DNA of 64,000 nucleotides from Lytechinus variegatus (GCF_018143015.1 NC_054747.1:1073407-1137406), one strand, 5' to 3'; numbered from the stretch's first letter, positions 42,983 to 53,729 are shown. Numbers and translations are program-made. The notes: generated by a model not told the origin, from the sequence alone.

Positions 42983-44074
42983 GTGGAATGCCTCTGGCCG
43001 TCTCACCTGCATCACGCGGTTCAATATAGCAGCAGTGCTGACTTTGAATACTACTCTAACTCGCACAAGATGTTCAGTGATACATGGTTACTCTTATGTC
43101 CACTTTTTATGAACGAGACCAATAAACTTACAGAGATATGATGGTTATTCAACAAAAACCCCAACATGGCCAAAGTTCATTGACCTTACATTACCTTTTA
43201 CCTTGATCATGTGACCTGAAACTAGCACATGATGTTCAGTGATACTTGATTACTCTTATGTACAAGTTTCATGAATCAGATCCATAAACTTTCAAAGTTT
43301 TGATGGTAATTCAACAGATACACCCAATTCGGCCAAAGTTAATTGACATTTGACCTTGGTCCTGTGACCTGAAACGCGCACAGGATGTTCAGTGATATTT
43401 GATTACTCATATGTCCAAGTTTAATGAACTAGACTAATAAACTTTTAAAGTTATGATGGTAATTCAACAGATACCCCCGATTCGGCCAAAGTTCATTGAC
43501 CCTAAATGACCTTTGACCTTACTCATGAGACCTGAAACTTGCGCAAAATATTCAGTGATGCTTGATTACTATTATGTCCAAGTTTCATGAATCAGATCCA
43601 TAAACTTTCAAAGTTATGATGGGAATTCAACAGATATCCCCAATTCGGCCAAAGTTCATTGACCCTAAATGACCTTTGACCTTGGTCATGTGACATGAAA
43701 CTCATGCAGGATGTTTAGTGATACTTGATTAACCTTATGTCCAAGTTTCATGAACTAGGTCCATATATTTTCTAAGTTATGATGACATTTCAAAAACTTA
43801 ACCTCAGGTTAAGATTTCGATGTTGATTCCTCCAACATGGTCTAAGTTCATTGACCCTAAATGACCTTTGACCTTGGTCATGTGACATGAAACTGTAATA
43901 GGATATTCAGTAATACTTGATTAACCTTATGGCCAAGTTTCATGAACTAGGTCCATATACTTTCTAAGTTATGATGTCATTTCAAAAACTTAACCTCAGG
44001 TTAAGATTTGATGTTGACGCCGCCGCCGTCGGAAAAGCGGCGCCTATAGTCTCACTCTGCTTCGCAGGTGAGAC
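42983..44074 (+). mobile_element. Helentron/HINE-like element with about 170-bp core repeats
   Basis: GTCTCACCTGC near the 5' end (43000-43010) is matched by GCAGGTGAGAC at the 3' end (44064-44074). The last 26 bp form a hairpin (GTCTCAC, CTGCTTCGCAG, GTGAGAC). The body is five to six tandem cores of about 165-170 bp with AAAGTTCATTGACCCTAAAT, GACCTTTGACCTTGGTCATG and CAAGTTTCATGAACTAG. Just before the hairpin is CGCCGCCGCCGTCGG. It lies within an A-run of a monomer that continues after it. Terminal repeats plus tandem core plus 3' hairpin fit Helentron-associated elements. Confidence 0.75.
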
Positions 44075-44084
44075 AAAAAAAAAT

Positions 44085-44430
44085 GGCATAAAAGGGGGAT
44101 TTTAAGTAGTTTGTTACAAAAATAATATATAAAGAATATTATGGAGTAAACAAAGACAACATGTAGGCCTACTTAGCAAATCAAAGAATGCGAGCGCACA
44201 GCGCAAAAAGCTGCAAATGATATTCACACCAATAAACGGACATTTTACAGAGCACTTAAAAAATCAATTTGTAAATCAAACAAAATAAAAGCTTGATGTC
44301 CGAGATGAAATATGTTTCGTATATTGACTTCAAAACTTGTTATTTAAAGCTATATACATATCAGCCTATCGAGCAAGAAATGTATATCAACCAATAGGCT
44401 ATGCAGGCGCGAAGTGCGAGTGCGAAGTGC
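44085..44430 (+). repeat. Monomer array, block D right part
   Basis: Resumes at AAAGGGGGATTTTAAGTAGT, the same text that follows a core at 11590-11620, then cores near 44190 (ATGCGAGCGCACAGCGC) and 44405 (GCGCGAAGTGCGAG). Confidence 0.75.
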
Positions 44431-44932
44431 ACTACACGAATTGAATATGTTTACCCCCAAAAAGAAAACAATTCGGGGAATTTATGTCCCATAAAATAAT
44501 AGATGACATGGTCGTCTGTGACGTCATAAAGTAAAAGAAAATAACGATAACTTGTTTTCTAAAATTTATGTTATTTTTCATCATACCTTCCCCAATATTT
44601 TTTTCTGCTTTTAGAATCAATTTAACATCAGGGTTAACTTACTTTGTCTAGACTGCATAGCAGAGGAGGAACTAAATGTAGGCGCCGTTATTACGACGTG
44701 ATTACGACAATGGGGAAGGCTGCGTCGTCAATATTAAAATCTTAACAAAGATCAAGTTTTTGAGATGTCACCATAGCTTTGAACGTACAGTATATGGACC
44801 TACACAGAACATAAAAGTAAAGGTTTGGTCGCATGATTAGGTTCAAAGGTCACACAACGTCAATGAACTTTCACCAGTTTAGAGAGAGCTAGCTTCTGGT
44901 ACACCAGAGTATGATGTGTGGGTTTTACTTAC

Positions 44933-45005
44933 CCGTTATAACGCAGCCTAACAAAGAAACGGAGATCAATCCAATCAAACATTTCGTCACAAGTTGATCA
45001 TCCAT
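44933..45005 (-). CDS. Alternative or paralogous first exon 1b
   Basis: The start context GGAGATATGG and donor GTAAGT are kept, phase 1, so it can splice to the same exon 2. It encodes MDDQLVTKCLIGLISVSLLG then CVIT. It differs from exon 1a at six of 73 bases, and every difference is an amino acid change: E3D, K7T, Y9C, M13L, A15S and S21C. It may be a second promoter of the same gene or the remains of a duplicated gene. No second copy of exons 2-7 is in the window. Confidence 0.75.
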
Positions 45006-45207
45006 ATCTCCTTTTATGGTTGATATATATCACTTGCGCAGAAAATTACTTAAAAAGGTGTGAACTTGAGATCAGCAGAAAGAATAGATGTTGCGCACTC
45101 ATGTGCAGAGAAGTGTGATTTGTTATGGTAATTGTGCTTGGTTCAGTACAGCCTTTTGGCGATGGGGATCTCCGAGCTTTTTGACTCATGACCTTGCTGT
45201 CAGACTC

Positions 45208-45219
45208 ACTTCCGGAAGT
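45208..45219. promoter_or_regulatory. Palindromic ETS-type site upstream of exon 1b
   Basis: ACTTCCGGAAGT at 203 bp from the start codon, same spacing as in copy 1 (204 bp). The flanks diverge more than the site itself. Confidence 0.5.
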
Positions 45220-45454
45220 TGGTCTGTATAAATTGTGTTAGACCTTCGACGTCTTTCAGAAATCTATGCAAGTTCGATATAAACAATGCTAACAAATGGA
45301 TGCATTTTAATACTTTGACCATTTAAGTAAAATAAAGCGCTTTGACTATATTGTCTGCAAATGAAACTGGATACCCATAATGCACTGGGAGAACATTTTC
45401 CAGCCCATAATTCATGTTGTCGCAGGATTCCCCGAATGTTCTGCTGCGAACGAG

Positions 45455-46000
45455 GAAGGAAATATCGGCAGTCATATATAGTGCGTCTCAAAAAAAAACT
45501 ATACACTTTTGAAATGGCCGCCAAATATAAACAAAAAAAATGTAACAATGGGGTAAGAGACACATATACATGGAAAGCTAATAAAGTCAACTTTCATATG
45601 ACACCAAAATGTTGGAAAACTATTTATGATTGAGTGAGCACTGCCCACTTAAACAAAGGGTATGATAATTAGGCTGGGTAGGAATTACACTTCCATTTTT
45701 TTTCAATGTTTGAGAAGCGAGTCCCTTGGAATGTGAAAAGTTGAGGGAGTTGTCTTAAATTAATGATCAATCATGACTTATCAAATTGAAATTCAATGCA
45801 TGAATGAACATGAATGCAATCTTTAGTGCAACGTTTAACTTTATCGTGTGGGTCTAAGCAATGTGTTCATGGAACTCAGGAGAATATGGGCATGATGGGT
45901 GAGTTAGGAATCGAGTGGGTGAAGTAGGTTGATGACATAAGGGTCACCCTGTCAACAGAACATTTAGCCTCCTTGATACAGGTCCCCCTGTTACACTCAC
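45455..46000. other. No gene recognised
   Basis: AT-rich, no element boundaries. It is upstream of exon 1b on the minus strand. Confidence 0.45.
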
Positions 46001-46004
46001 AAAT

Positions 46005-46720
46005 GTAATAACGTCCACAAAAGTAAGAACACTTTACCCACAAATGTAATAACGCCCAAAAATGTAATAACACTTTATCCACAAATTTAATAACTTTTGA
46101 TCGTCCACAAATGTAATAATGACTTTACCCACAAATTTAATAAATTTGAAGAGATTTTTGGCGACTCCATTCTAAAATAAATCCCTATAGTAATACGTTC
46201 ATATAGCATAAAAGTGCAAAGTCTTCTTTTCCAGACCCGGTTAATTCAAAAATTATAATATAAGTCCAAAGTCATTTTTCCAGACCCGCTTGTTTAAAAA
46301 AATTATACGATATGTCAAAGCCTTTTTTCCAGACCCGGTTGTTTAAAAAAATATAATATAAGTCCAAAGTCTTTTTCCAGACCCGGTTATTTCCAAAATT
46401 ATAACATAAATCCAAATTAGGATACGAAAATGATATTCCAGTGTAATACAAATGAGAATCGAGCTTAGTCTTTTCTCAAGACCCAGTTTATTAAAACTGG
46501 TGGAATTAATATCTTTGTTGTCGTTTTTACTTATACGGCGCGTATTGTGAATATATCCGCTAAGAGTAAATTGAGAATCAAGCATAGTCTTTTCTCCAGA
46601 CACGGTTTCTTGAAACTAAAAACTAAAACCCTTTAACCATAAATGTAATAATTTTTGATAGCCCACAAATGTAATAATGACTTTACCCACAAATGTTATA
46701 AATTTGAATTCATTTTCGGC
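46005..46720 (+). repeat. Degenerate tandem repeats, two unit types
   Basis: CCACAAATGTAATAACG and CACTTTACCCACAAATTTAA repeat at 46005-46145 and 46635-46700. Between them, about five units read TTTTCCAGACCCGGTT then AATTATAATATAAGTCCAAA (46220-46480, 46500-46610). Parts of the first type reappear after the second, as in a higher-order repeat. Confidence 0.75.
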
Positions 46721-46724
46721 GAAT

Positions 46725-47090
46725 CTGTTCTAAACTAAAACCCTATAGTAATGCGTTCATATCGTCCAAAGTCACAATCTTTTTTCTCCAGTCCAGGTTA
46801 TATAAAACATTTAAACAATCTTCCAAATAAAGATCCCTAAATTAATTCTTCTTAATGTTGAATAACATAGAAGTTTAGCGTAGTTTTTACTCCAGACCCA
46901 AATATATCAAATAGCAAATGACAAATACTAGAAAATAATAATGAAAAAAACAAAGACCCAACAATTTTATTAATGTTAAAGAAAATGTAAATATAGCATA
47001 GTCTTTCCTCCAGACACATTTATAAAAAAAATCAGTCAAAAACAAAACCACAACAACCAAAAGAAACCCCGCAACCCTTTCAACATTAAT
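46725..47090. other. AT-rich, no gene
   Basis: A few more TCCAGACCC fragments (46790, 46891), otherwise nothing recognised. Confidence 0.45.
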
Positions 47091-47094
47091 TAGC

Positions 47095-47425
47095 TTCTTC
47101 TTCTTCTTTCCTTGGTTGGCAACCAGTCAGGATTGGCTATTTTTGCCACAGCTTTTGATCATTTTCAGTAGCTTATCATATATTTTTTTCCTTATCAACT
47201 CCTTTTTTCCTTCTCTCTCTTTTATTTTTTTGTTTTGCCTTCCTTTTCTTCTCTGTTATTTTCTTTCTTTTTTTTCCTTTCATGTTATTTTTTTTTCTTG
47301 TTTGTGTTCTCTTTTCTTTTTTTCCTTTTTATTTTCTTCAGTTTCCTTCTTTTCTCTTTTTTTTTACTTTTTATTCCTTTTTCTTTCCCTTCCTTTTTTT
47401 TTATTTATTTATTTTCTTTTGTATG
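47095..47425 (+). repeat. T/C-rich tract
   Basis: TTCTTCTTCTTTCC at the start and TTTTTTTTCCTTTCATG-like runs after; apparent frames here are low-complexity F/S/L translations. Confidence 0.8.
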
Positions 47426-47823
47426 CATGCGTTCTGATTCTTGCAGCACGATTGATTTTCTTCTGCTACAGTAAGCTCCAACAGAGAAAGCAAAAGTAAA
47501 CTGGGTTTGTGGCCTGATAAAACTTCAGGTTTCGGGAAACTGAAACTAAAGTATGGGAGGAAAGTGCAAAAAAACAAACAAAAACAAAACCAAAAATTGA
47601 AAATAGAACTAAACAAACCTACAAATAAGCAACGAAAATTCTCTGTTCATCTTATCTCCTTTCTGTCCCCCCTGACAAATCACCAATTTAAAGAAACTCG
47701 GATAATTAGCCAAAGGTAATAAAGGAGGAGCAATGTCTCCTTTCTTCCTCCTTATTCATGCTTTATATAGTCGTTTCGTTCTGAGAACGAAACGGACCAA
47801 TGCAGATTGGGTTTCTACCTTAG

Positions 47824-48936
47824 CACTCTTCATCCGCGACTCTCCATCTTCTGGGAAAGATGTAGTACAGTTTCGTCGAAGAACATTACATGGGTCAAAG
47901 CAGAAACACAGTTGCAGTACCTGCGGCAGCACCTTTAGTACGGAGAGAGCATACACAAAACATATAAAGCCACGGAACACAACCATTAAAAGACCCTGTG
48001 AGAAGGGATTCCAAGACAAGTTCGATCTAAAAAGGCACTGCCGCACTCATACAGGTACAGTTGGTTATTAATTTTTCTAAAGTGAAGGTTATGTTAAGAT
48101 AAATTGTATGTCAGTAGACATACTGCAAGAATAACCGGTGGAAGTCGTAATGATATGGAATATGCAGTATAAAATTAAGGAGACGGCGATATGGCTCACT
48201 GTGCATGCAGGCTCTAGCTCCATTTACTGAAGTCATTTGCAGTCAATCAATTAAACCTGCCTGCTACCCATTAAGCCCACCGTGTTGAGTGCAGCAACAT
48301 GTGGTTAAACTTCTTGCTGAACGGGAATACACTATGGATGGTATTATAACCCTCGATCCTCTTGGTGAAAGACAATAATTGTATTAACCACTAGACCACG
48401 ACGCCTTCAAATGAAGAACGGCATAATATTTAAACCTTCACAAACGTCAATACCATGAAGTACATGTCAGAACTGCTTTTGGTGTAACATTCAATTTGGT
48501 GTTTTCTCAATCAAGTTGAATGATGCTTCCCTGTATCCTATTATTTATTTTATGTTCCAAAAGGTGTAAAGCCTTACAAATGCAACATCTGTCAACGCTC
48601 ATTCACCCAACGCGTCTCCCTAGCATGCCTAGAGACCCACATCAGCAAGGTCCATGGAATGCTATGACCTTTGGGTTCAAGAAGCGACGAAAGAAGATTT
48701 ACGTGTGCGAGGACTGTGGGAATTCTGCCACGGACGCGTATGACCATTACCTTCACATGTGGATCTCACACTCGCGCCTGGCGATGCCCAAACGTCTTCG
48801 ACATAAAGTGATGCACAAGATCAAGAACATCAGTCAAGATGGAAATGTTAAAAACGAGGAGGAACTTTTGGCAGACGATATGGCTGTCACCAAGGCGATT
48901 CGTTGTCTTCGAGATCTCGTAGAGTCTCAGGGTTAG
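47824..48936 (+). pseudogene. ovo-like C2H2 zinc-finger gene, two exons, frameshifted
   Basis: Exon 47824-48054 (acceptor TTCTACCTTAG, donor GTACAG) reads KHSCSTCGSTFSTERAYTKH, then CEKGFQDKFDLKRHCRTHTG. After a 509-bp intron, exon 48564-48936 continues in phase with VKPYKCNICQRSFTQRVSLA and HISKVHG. The order and wording (KGFxDxFDLKRHxRTHTG, RPYKCNxCxxSFTQRxSL, YVCEDCG) are diagnostic of ovo/OVOL transcription factors. Finger 1 lacks its second His (HIKPR), finger 2 lacks its first Cys, and finger 3 has extra residues. After KVHGML the frame meets TGA; the next part (FGFKKRRKKIYVCEDCG) is in another frame. It is probably a decaying paralogue; a sequencing error could explain the frameshift but not the lost ligands. 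Confidence 0.8.
48236..48407 (-). mobile_element. SINE with tRNA-like head in the zinc-finger intron
   Basis: The minus strand starts GGCGTCGTGGTCTAGTGGTT (A box, tRNA-Glu/Asp-like), then GAGGATCGAGGGTTA (decayed B box), then sequence ending near GTTGAGTGCAGCAACATG. Similar body text occurs at 35115-35150. Confidence 0.6.
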
Positions 48937-48950
48937 GGTATTTTAATACG

Positions 48951-49650
48951 AAATGCTTTTTACCTCAATTTGTATTATCTCCTTAGAATATCCAAGGAGT
49001 TGACCTTTCTAGAAATATAATGTGTAGTCTAAAATATTGAGAAAAAATCTGTTAAAAATAATTTGTTTAAAATTAAAATCAGGGCATTATTTTTGTGTAT
49101 TTGGGGCATTACTCAGACATTATTTTTTTTCAACTCATGAATTTCGTATTTTTTTACGTGATCGGTATTTAATTGAGAATGTTATTAACTTTCTAGATTA
49201 TTTACTCCAGTAACAGAAACAGCTGACTTAAAGCAGACCTAAAATGAATAGGTAATTTTCGCTTTATGGTTCGATATGAAGTCGGGTTTGAGTCTTAAGA
49301 ATGCTGTACTGTTTACTCAAATTCATAATATCTCCTTAATAGATACCTTAGGATTCGATTGTCGTTCAGCAATAATGAGAGGTTCTTATGAGAAAAAAAA
49401 TATAAAAAAAATTATTTGTTTAAGTTTAAAATCATGGCATTATGTTTTTGTATCTAGGACATTTTTTTTTCTTTCTAGGGCATTATATTTTGGTGTAATT
49501 GTTACATTATTCGTGCATTCGTTTTTTAACTCGCGTTTTTCGTAATCGATCATCTCATTGGTATTTATTTCAAAATGTTATTAACTTGATAATTATTTAC
49601 TCCAGTAGCAGAAACAGTTGGCATAAAGCACACCTGAAAATTGATAGTCC
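48951..49650 (+). repeat. Diverged tandem duplication, unit about 350-390 bp
   Basis: ATTATCTCCTTAGAATA (48976) pairs with ATAATATCTCCTTAATAGA (49326). TGTTATTAACTT and ATTTACTCCAGTAACAGAAA (about 49180-49220) pair with the same motifs at about 49575-49620. No frame is shared. Confidence 0.65.
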
Positions 49651-50040
49651 GCTGTAGGGGTAGCTATGAAGTTGGGTTGAGTTGCAAGAATCGCATTTAT
49701 TAGATTGGAACTCTGCAACGCATTTTTTAATTGATTGTACATGACCACGATGACAGGAGGGCAGAATGATCAAAATTTCTGATATGGATAAATGAAGACA
49801 AACTTGAACTTGTTTGACTTCGTTTTCACATGGCTCCCTTCCCTTTTGAAAAAGTCATGCAGTGATGTGAATACAACAAAGAAATGGCACGGTCCGCCAC
49901 TCGAATTTCTTGCGACAAAAGTGCCTCCTGAGACTCTCACTCCATGTTCACAAGCCAAGCCAATCTTTGGCACGATCGCTTGTAGTTGTTATTCGTTCGT
50001 AAGATTTTTCCTTTAATTGAGAACAAACGCGACTCCTAGT
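49651..50040. other. No gene recognised
   Basis: Short frames on both strands at 49770-50016 have no motif support. Confidence 0.45.
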
Positions 50041-50044
50041 AACC

Positions 50045-50310
50045 TCCGCAATCAATCAATAAGGATGATGATAATAATGATATGCAACATGTATATAGCC
50101 CTTGCTTATTCAAAATGTTTCTAAGCGCTGCATACGAGCTTTAGCAAGAGTACTCTGGTCGGATGCTCGAGCATTCAAGGAATTCCTTCCTAGTGGATAC
50201 CCATTCACTACATCTTGGTGAAGAGTGGGAAATGAAGATAAAAGCCAAGCCAAAGAACGCGAGTGCTGCAGTCGGATTTGAACCCAATGCCTTTTTGTTC
50301 AGAGTCGAGA
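50045..50310 (-). mobile_element. SINE with B box
   Basis: The minus strand carries GGGTTCAAATCCGACTGCAG (B box) near 50260-50280. The body includes GCAGCGCTTAGAAACATTT and ends toward AT-rich (TCATTATTATCATCATCC), as expected of a tRNA-derived SINE. Confidence 0.6.
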
Positions 50311-50399
50311 GACTGTTATATATAAGAATAATTGTAAAAGAATTTTAAAAGCAATTACATTCATCTCTTAGTTATTTCCCTTTAAGGATAGCCAAGATT

Positions 50400-51259
50400 T
50401 GTAAAGAACGTTCCAGAATGTCTTTTATTATGCAGGCCTTGCCTATTTAAAGGCCAAGGAGTTTTATTGTTGAATAGGGAAAAGCCAAACAATAGAATTG
50501 TATTGGTAGTCGAAATGAATAGGCTTAGGTATTTTGTTTACACATGTTGATTTCAATGAGGTCATTCAAGAATGTTTTAGAAATAAAGAAGCTTCCAGAA
50601 GAGTGAATACTAGAAGCTTGTAGATTAGTTGAAATTTTAGAATGATCTAGACAGTTGAAATTTAGTATATAAAGCTGCAGTTTCTACAAGGATATCATCA
50701 CATCATATTAGATCACTTGATCATCACATCATATTAGATCACTTGATCACCACATCATATGAGATCACTTCACCAGATCAGATCAGAGCACTTTATTTCC
50801 ACCTGGAATATCTATATTGTGTGGAATTATTTGCCCACCATCAATTAACTGTTTGCAGTTATTTTGAGAGAGAAATTATCAGTTCTCATCGAGATCATCA
50901 ACATCATCAACCGGTTCAATGAACACGCTTCAACCCATGGATTGCTGAAATTGACTGTTAATCATCATCAACATCGTCTTCACGGACATTTCAACTCGTT
51001 ACAGTGACTTTTATTATTCATCGGACTTCAACATCAGTTTCATCATCGCCATCATTGTGAATTTTCGCCAGTCAACTGGGATTTTATCATTTGGATTATT
51101 ACTTGGATATAGTATCATCACTTCGGGATTTTACACCGGACACTTCAAGAGATTTATGTAAGATCATTATTTGTTTTATTTATGTATAATTATTTCCTGT
51201 AATAAAGAAAGAGGAAATTAAAAATCAAATTTCTTGTTATTTGTTGCAGTATCGTAACA
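50400..51259 (+). repeat. 5' LTR, about 860 bp
   Basis: Starts TGTAAAGAACGTTCC and ends CAGTATCGTAACA (TG...CA). Contains TATATAAAGC at about 50666, three copies of a 28-bp ATCACATCATATTAGATCAC unit at 50697-50775, and AATAAA at about 51201. Confidence 0.8.
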
Positions 51260-51267
51260 AATAATTT

Positions 51268-51285
51268 TGGGGGCTTATCCGGGAA
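51268..51285 (+). promoter_or_regulatory. Primer-binding site, tRNA-Pro type
   Basis: TGGGGGCTTATCCGGGAA begins 8 bp after the LTR. It closely resembles the tRNA-Pro-complementary site of retroviruses (TGGGGGCTCGTCCGGGAT). Confidence 0.65.
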
Positions 51286-51473
51286 ACGAAAACCAAATTT
51301 GTACAAGCCAATTTGAAACTAAAAACAGTTTTTCAGGAAACGAAAGCCAATTTGAGACGAAAGTCAGTTTGAAACAAATCTCAATTTGAATTGAAAACAT
51401 TCTGGAAATTTTTGGAAAGTTCTAGAATATACTGTACTGTGTTATTACTTGCTTGTATTTGTGTATATTCACT

Positions 51474-52484
51474 ATGGCTACATTTGATGTTGAAGAATGT
51501 CTTGCAATGACAGGATTGTCATATGATCATTTGAAGTCACTGAAGAAAGATGATTTGATAACAATTTGTGATCATTTGGGTGTATCTCTAGCCCCAGGTT
51601 TAAAGAAGGCAGAGATAATTGACTTGTTAGCAAGTCACATGAAGCTTACAGAGGAGACTGAAACTTCTATCAATATGTCAGAGGATGCTCAGATCCAACT
51701 GGCAAATATTGAATTGGAAAAAGAGAAAATCAAACTCGAAAAGGAAATAGAAATGGAGAAGATGAGATTAGAGTACCAGTTGAAATTGAAAGAAATGGAG
51801 TTAGCTCATGCAAGCACTAACTCTGCTAAAGATAAATCTCCCCAAGGCTTTGATGTGGCGAAGAACATTCGCCTTGTGCCAAAATTTGATGAAGAGGAAG
51901 TTGATACATATTTTGTGTCATTTCAAAAAGTGGCCAAGAGATTGAATTGGCCCGAGGAATACTGGACTCTTCTCCTCCAAAGTGTTTTCGTTGGAAAGGC
52001 TGCAAAAGTCTATTCTTCGCTCTCTGAAATGCAATCATGTGACTATGCTACAGTAAAAGAAACAATTCTCAATGCATATGAGTTGGTACCAGAAGCGTAC
52101 AGACATAAATTTAGGAACATGCAAAGACAATCAGGCCAGACATATGTTGAATTTGCTAGGGAACAAGAAATGATGTTCGATAAGTGGTACAGATCACTGA
52201 AAGTTGAAAAAGATTTTGTTCACCTTAGGGAAGTTGTCCTCCTAGAAGAATTCAAAAAGAGTCTTCCTTTTGGCATTAAATCTCACTTAGATGACCATAG
52301 AGTTACTGAAGTCAGTAAAGCAGCCATAGTAGCTGATGAATTTGAGGTCACACATAAAGGTAGTGGAGATAGGCCTCCTTTCAAGAAATATTGGAAAAAG
52401 AAAGGTAAAGGGTCATTTGAATCCCACAATAAACCTAGTGAGGGAAAAAATGCAAGCAAGGACAAATCATCGCCATCATTGTGA
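51474..52484 (+). CDS. Gag protein of the LTR element
   Basis: 336 residues from ATG at 51474 (context CACTATGG; an upstream in-frame ATG at 51453 is weaker). The N-terminal part has a SAP/helical look (LSYDHLKSLKKDDLITICDH), and residues about 70-115 form a charged coiled coil (LEKEKIKLEKEIEMEKMRLE). The centre (FVSFQKVAKRLNWPEEYWTL to VELAR/EFAREQEMMFDKWY) is the SCAN-like capsid region of Gypsy/Gmr1-group gags. The C-terminus is Lys/Gly-rich, with no CCHC knuckle. The final five codons and the stop come from LTR sequence because of the deletion, so the true gag C-terminus (and any knuckle) is lost. Confidence 0.88.
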   Translation: MATFDVEECLAMTGLSYDHLKSLKKDDLITICDHLGVSLAPGLKKAEIIDLLASHMKLTEETETSINMSEDAQIQLANIELEKEKIKLEKEIEMEKMRLEYQLKLKEMELAHASTNSAKDKSPQGFDVAKNIRLVPKFDEEEVDTYFVSFQKVAKRLNWPEEYWTLLLQSVFVGKAAKVYSSLSEMQSCDYATVKETILNAYELVPEAYRHKFRNMQRQSGQTYVEFAREQEMMFDKWYRSLKVEKDFVHLREVVLLEEFKKSLPFGIKSHLDDHRVTEVSKAAIVADEFEVTHKGSGDRPPFKKYWKKKGKGSFESHNKPSEGKNASKDKSSPSL

Positions 52485-52684
52485 ATTTTCGCCAGTCAAC
52501 TGGGATTTTATCATTTGGATAATTACTTGGATATAGTATCATCACTTCGGGATTTTACATCGGACACTTCAAGAGATTTATGTAAGATCATTATTTGTTT
52601 TGTTTATGTATAATTATTTCCTGTAATAAAAAAAGAGGAAATTAAAAATCAAATTTATTTGTTATTTGTTGCAGTATCGTAACA
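52467..52684 (+). repeat. Truncated 3' LTR
   Basis: Equivalent to 51043-51259 of the 5' LTR. The join to gag falls at TCATCGCCATCATTGTGA, where gag text and LTR text share a short sequence (ATCATCG), which suggests a microhomology-mediated deletion. Confidence 0.85.
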
Positions 52685-52689
52685 AGACT

Positions 52690-53700
52690 CATCCACTGAG
52701 CTGCAACCCCTCTACAATCGGCAAAGTTTCCGAACATTCAGCACTGTCTAACAGGGACATGGAGGGGATTCTCTCGTCCAGCCATACGTTTTGCCCACGT
52801 TTGTCGCATAGAATACGATTTTCTGCATTCGTGTCCTTTCCAAAACTAGGCCAACCTATTCCGATATGAATGAAATTTGGCACAACTCGTGCTTTGTATT
52901 GGTTAAACAAAGCACCCTTTATATTCAATCACGAATATACAGCGTAATATGTGTATTACGTAATAAGTAGATATCAAATGGATATCGAATTATTTACGAT
53001 ATAATACATTTTACTCATCATATTCAATGATTTATACTCGTATAGAATACAAAACGACGTGTAGGTCTTCATTTTTTATATGTTGAGTAGCGTCTGGCGC
53101 AATAGGCCAGTATAAAACGATATGTGTACAAGAAATAAACCGGGGTATACTTACATGTATGTAAATTTGTATTTCATTTTCGATATGAAAGGCATTATTT
53201 AGATTTTTTATCTCCGACGCAATTTACTTCGTGCTGATAGGGACATAATACGCATCTTTTACGAAAAATGTCATGTATTTGTCAATATACAGAGTTAACT
53301 GTTGTGGGGTTGTAGAATTCCAACGATTATTTTCTTATAAAAAAGAACAATACATGTGTTTGTATGCCTAGTACATTGGTTATTAATTATTGTTATATAC
53401 TTTGAGTGATCTTTGATCATTCCATTTATATTTTGTCTTTATGACACTTATGACACTTTTAATATTTTGTTTTGTCAATGACCGACATGGTCGCATGGCC
53501 CCGATATTTTATTATTTATTATTTTTTTGGGGGGGAGGGGAAAGCTGCACATGTTGTACACCACAGGCATCCACCTTGAAATCAGTTAGCTTTGCGAAAA
53601 TAAAAAAAGTTTGACCCAAATCACCTTCAATTGGGACAAGAAAAACCTCTTCTTTTTAGGTTTGCATTTTTTCCCCAACCATCAGCCCCACTTACCAAAA
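52690..53700. other. No gene recognised
   Basis: AT-rich; one G-run at 53529-53540. No frame with known motifs. Confidence 0.45.
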
Positions 53701-53729
53701 AGTTCTTACTTTTCACAAAACAGTTTTAT

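Larger units (their letters stand above)
44448..45450 (-). repeat. Duplicated promoter-exon 1 block, copy 2
   Basis: Same orientation as copy 1, 4.3 kb upstream on the gene strand. Retains TTGAGATGTCACCATA, GGTTTGGTCGCATGATTA, exon 1b, TGTTGCGCACTCATGTGCAG and the ETS palindrome. Contains the uninterrupted GAGCTAGCTTCTGG site. Confidence 0.9.
50400..52684 (+). mobile_element. Ty3/Gypsy-type LTR retrotransposon, internally deleted
   Basis: A complete 5' LTR, primer-binding site, gag, then only the last 218 bp of the 3' LTR. The flanks AGATT (50395-50399) and AGACT (52685-52689) could be a 5-bp target duplication with one change. pol is absent. The shared 3' LTR region differs from the 5' LTR at about five positions (near 98% identity), so the insertion is fairly young. 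Confidence 0.85.

Noticed and set aside
47116..47499. 127-codon plus-strand frame
   Set aside because: Poly-F/S/L translation of a T-rich tract.
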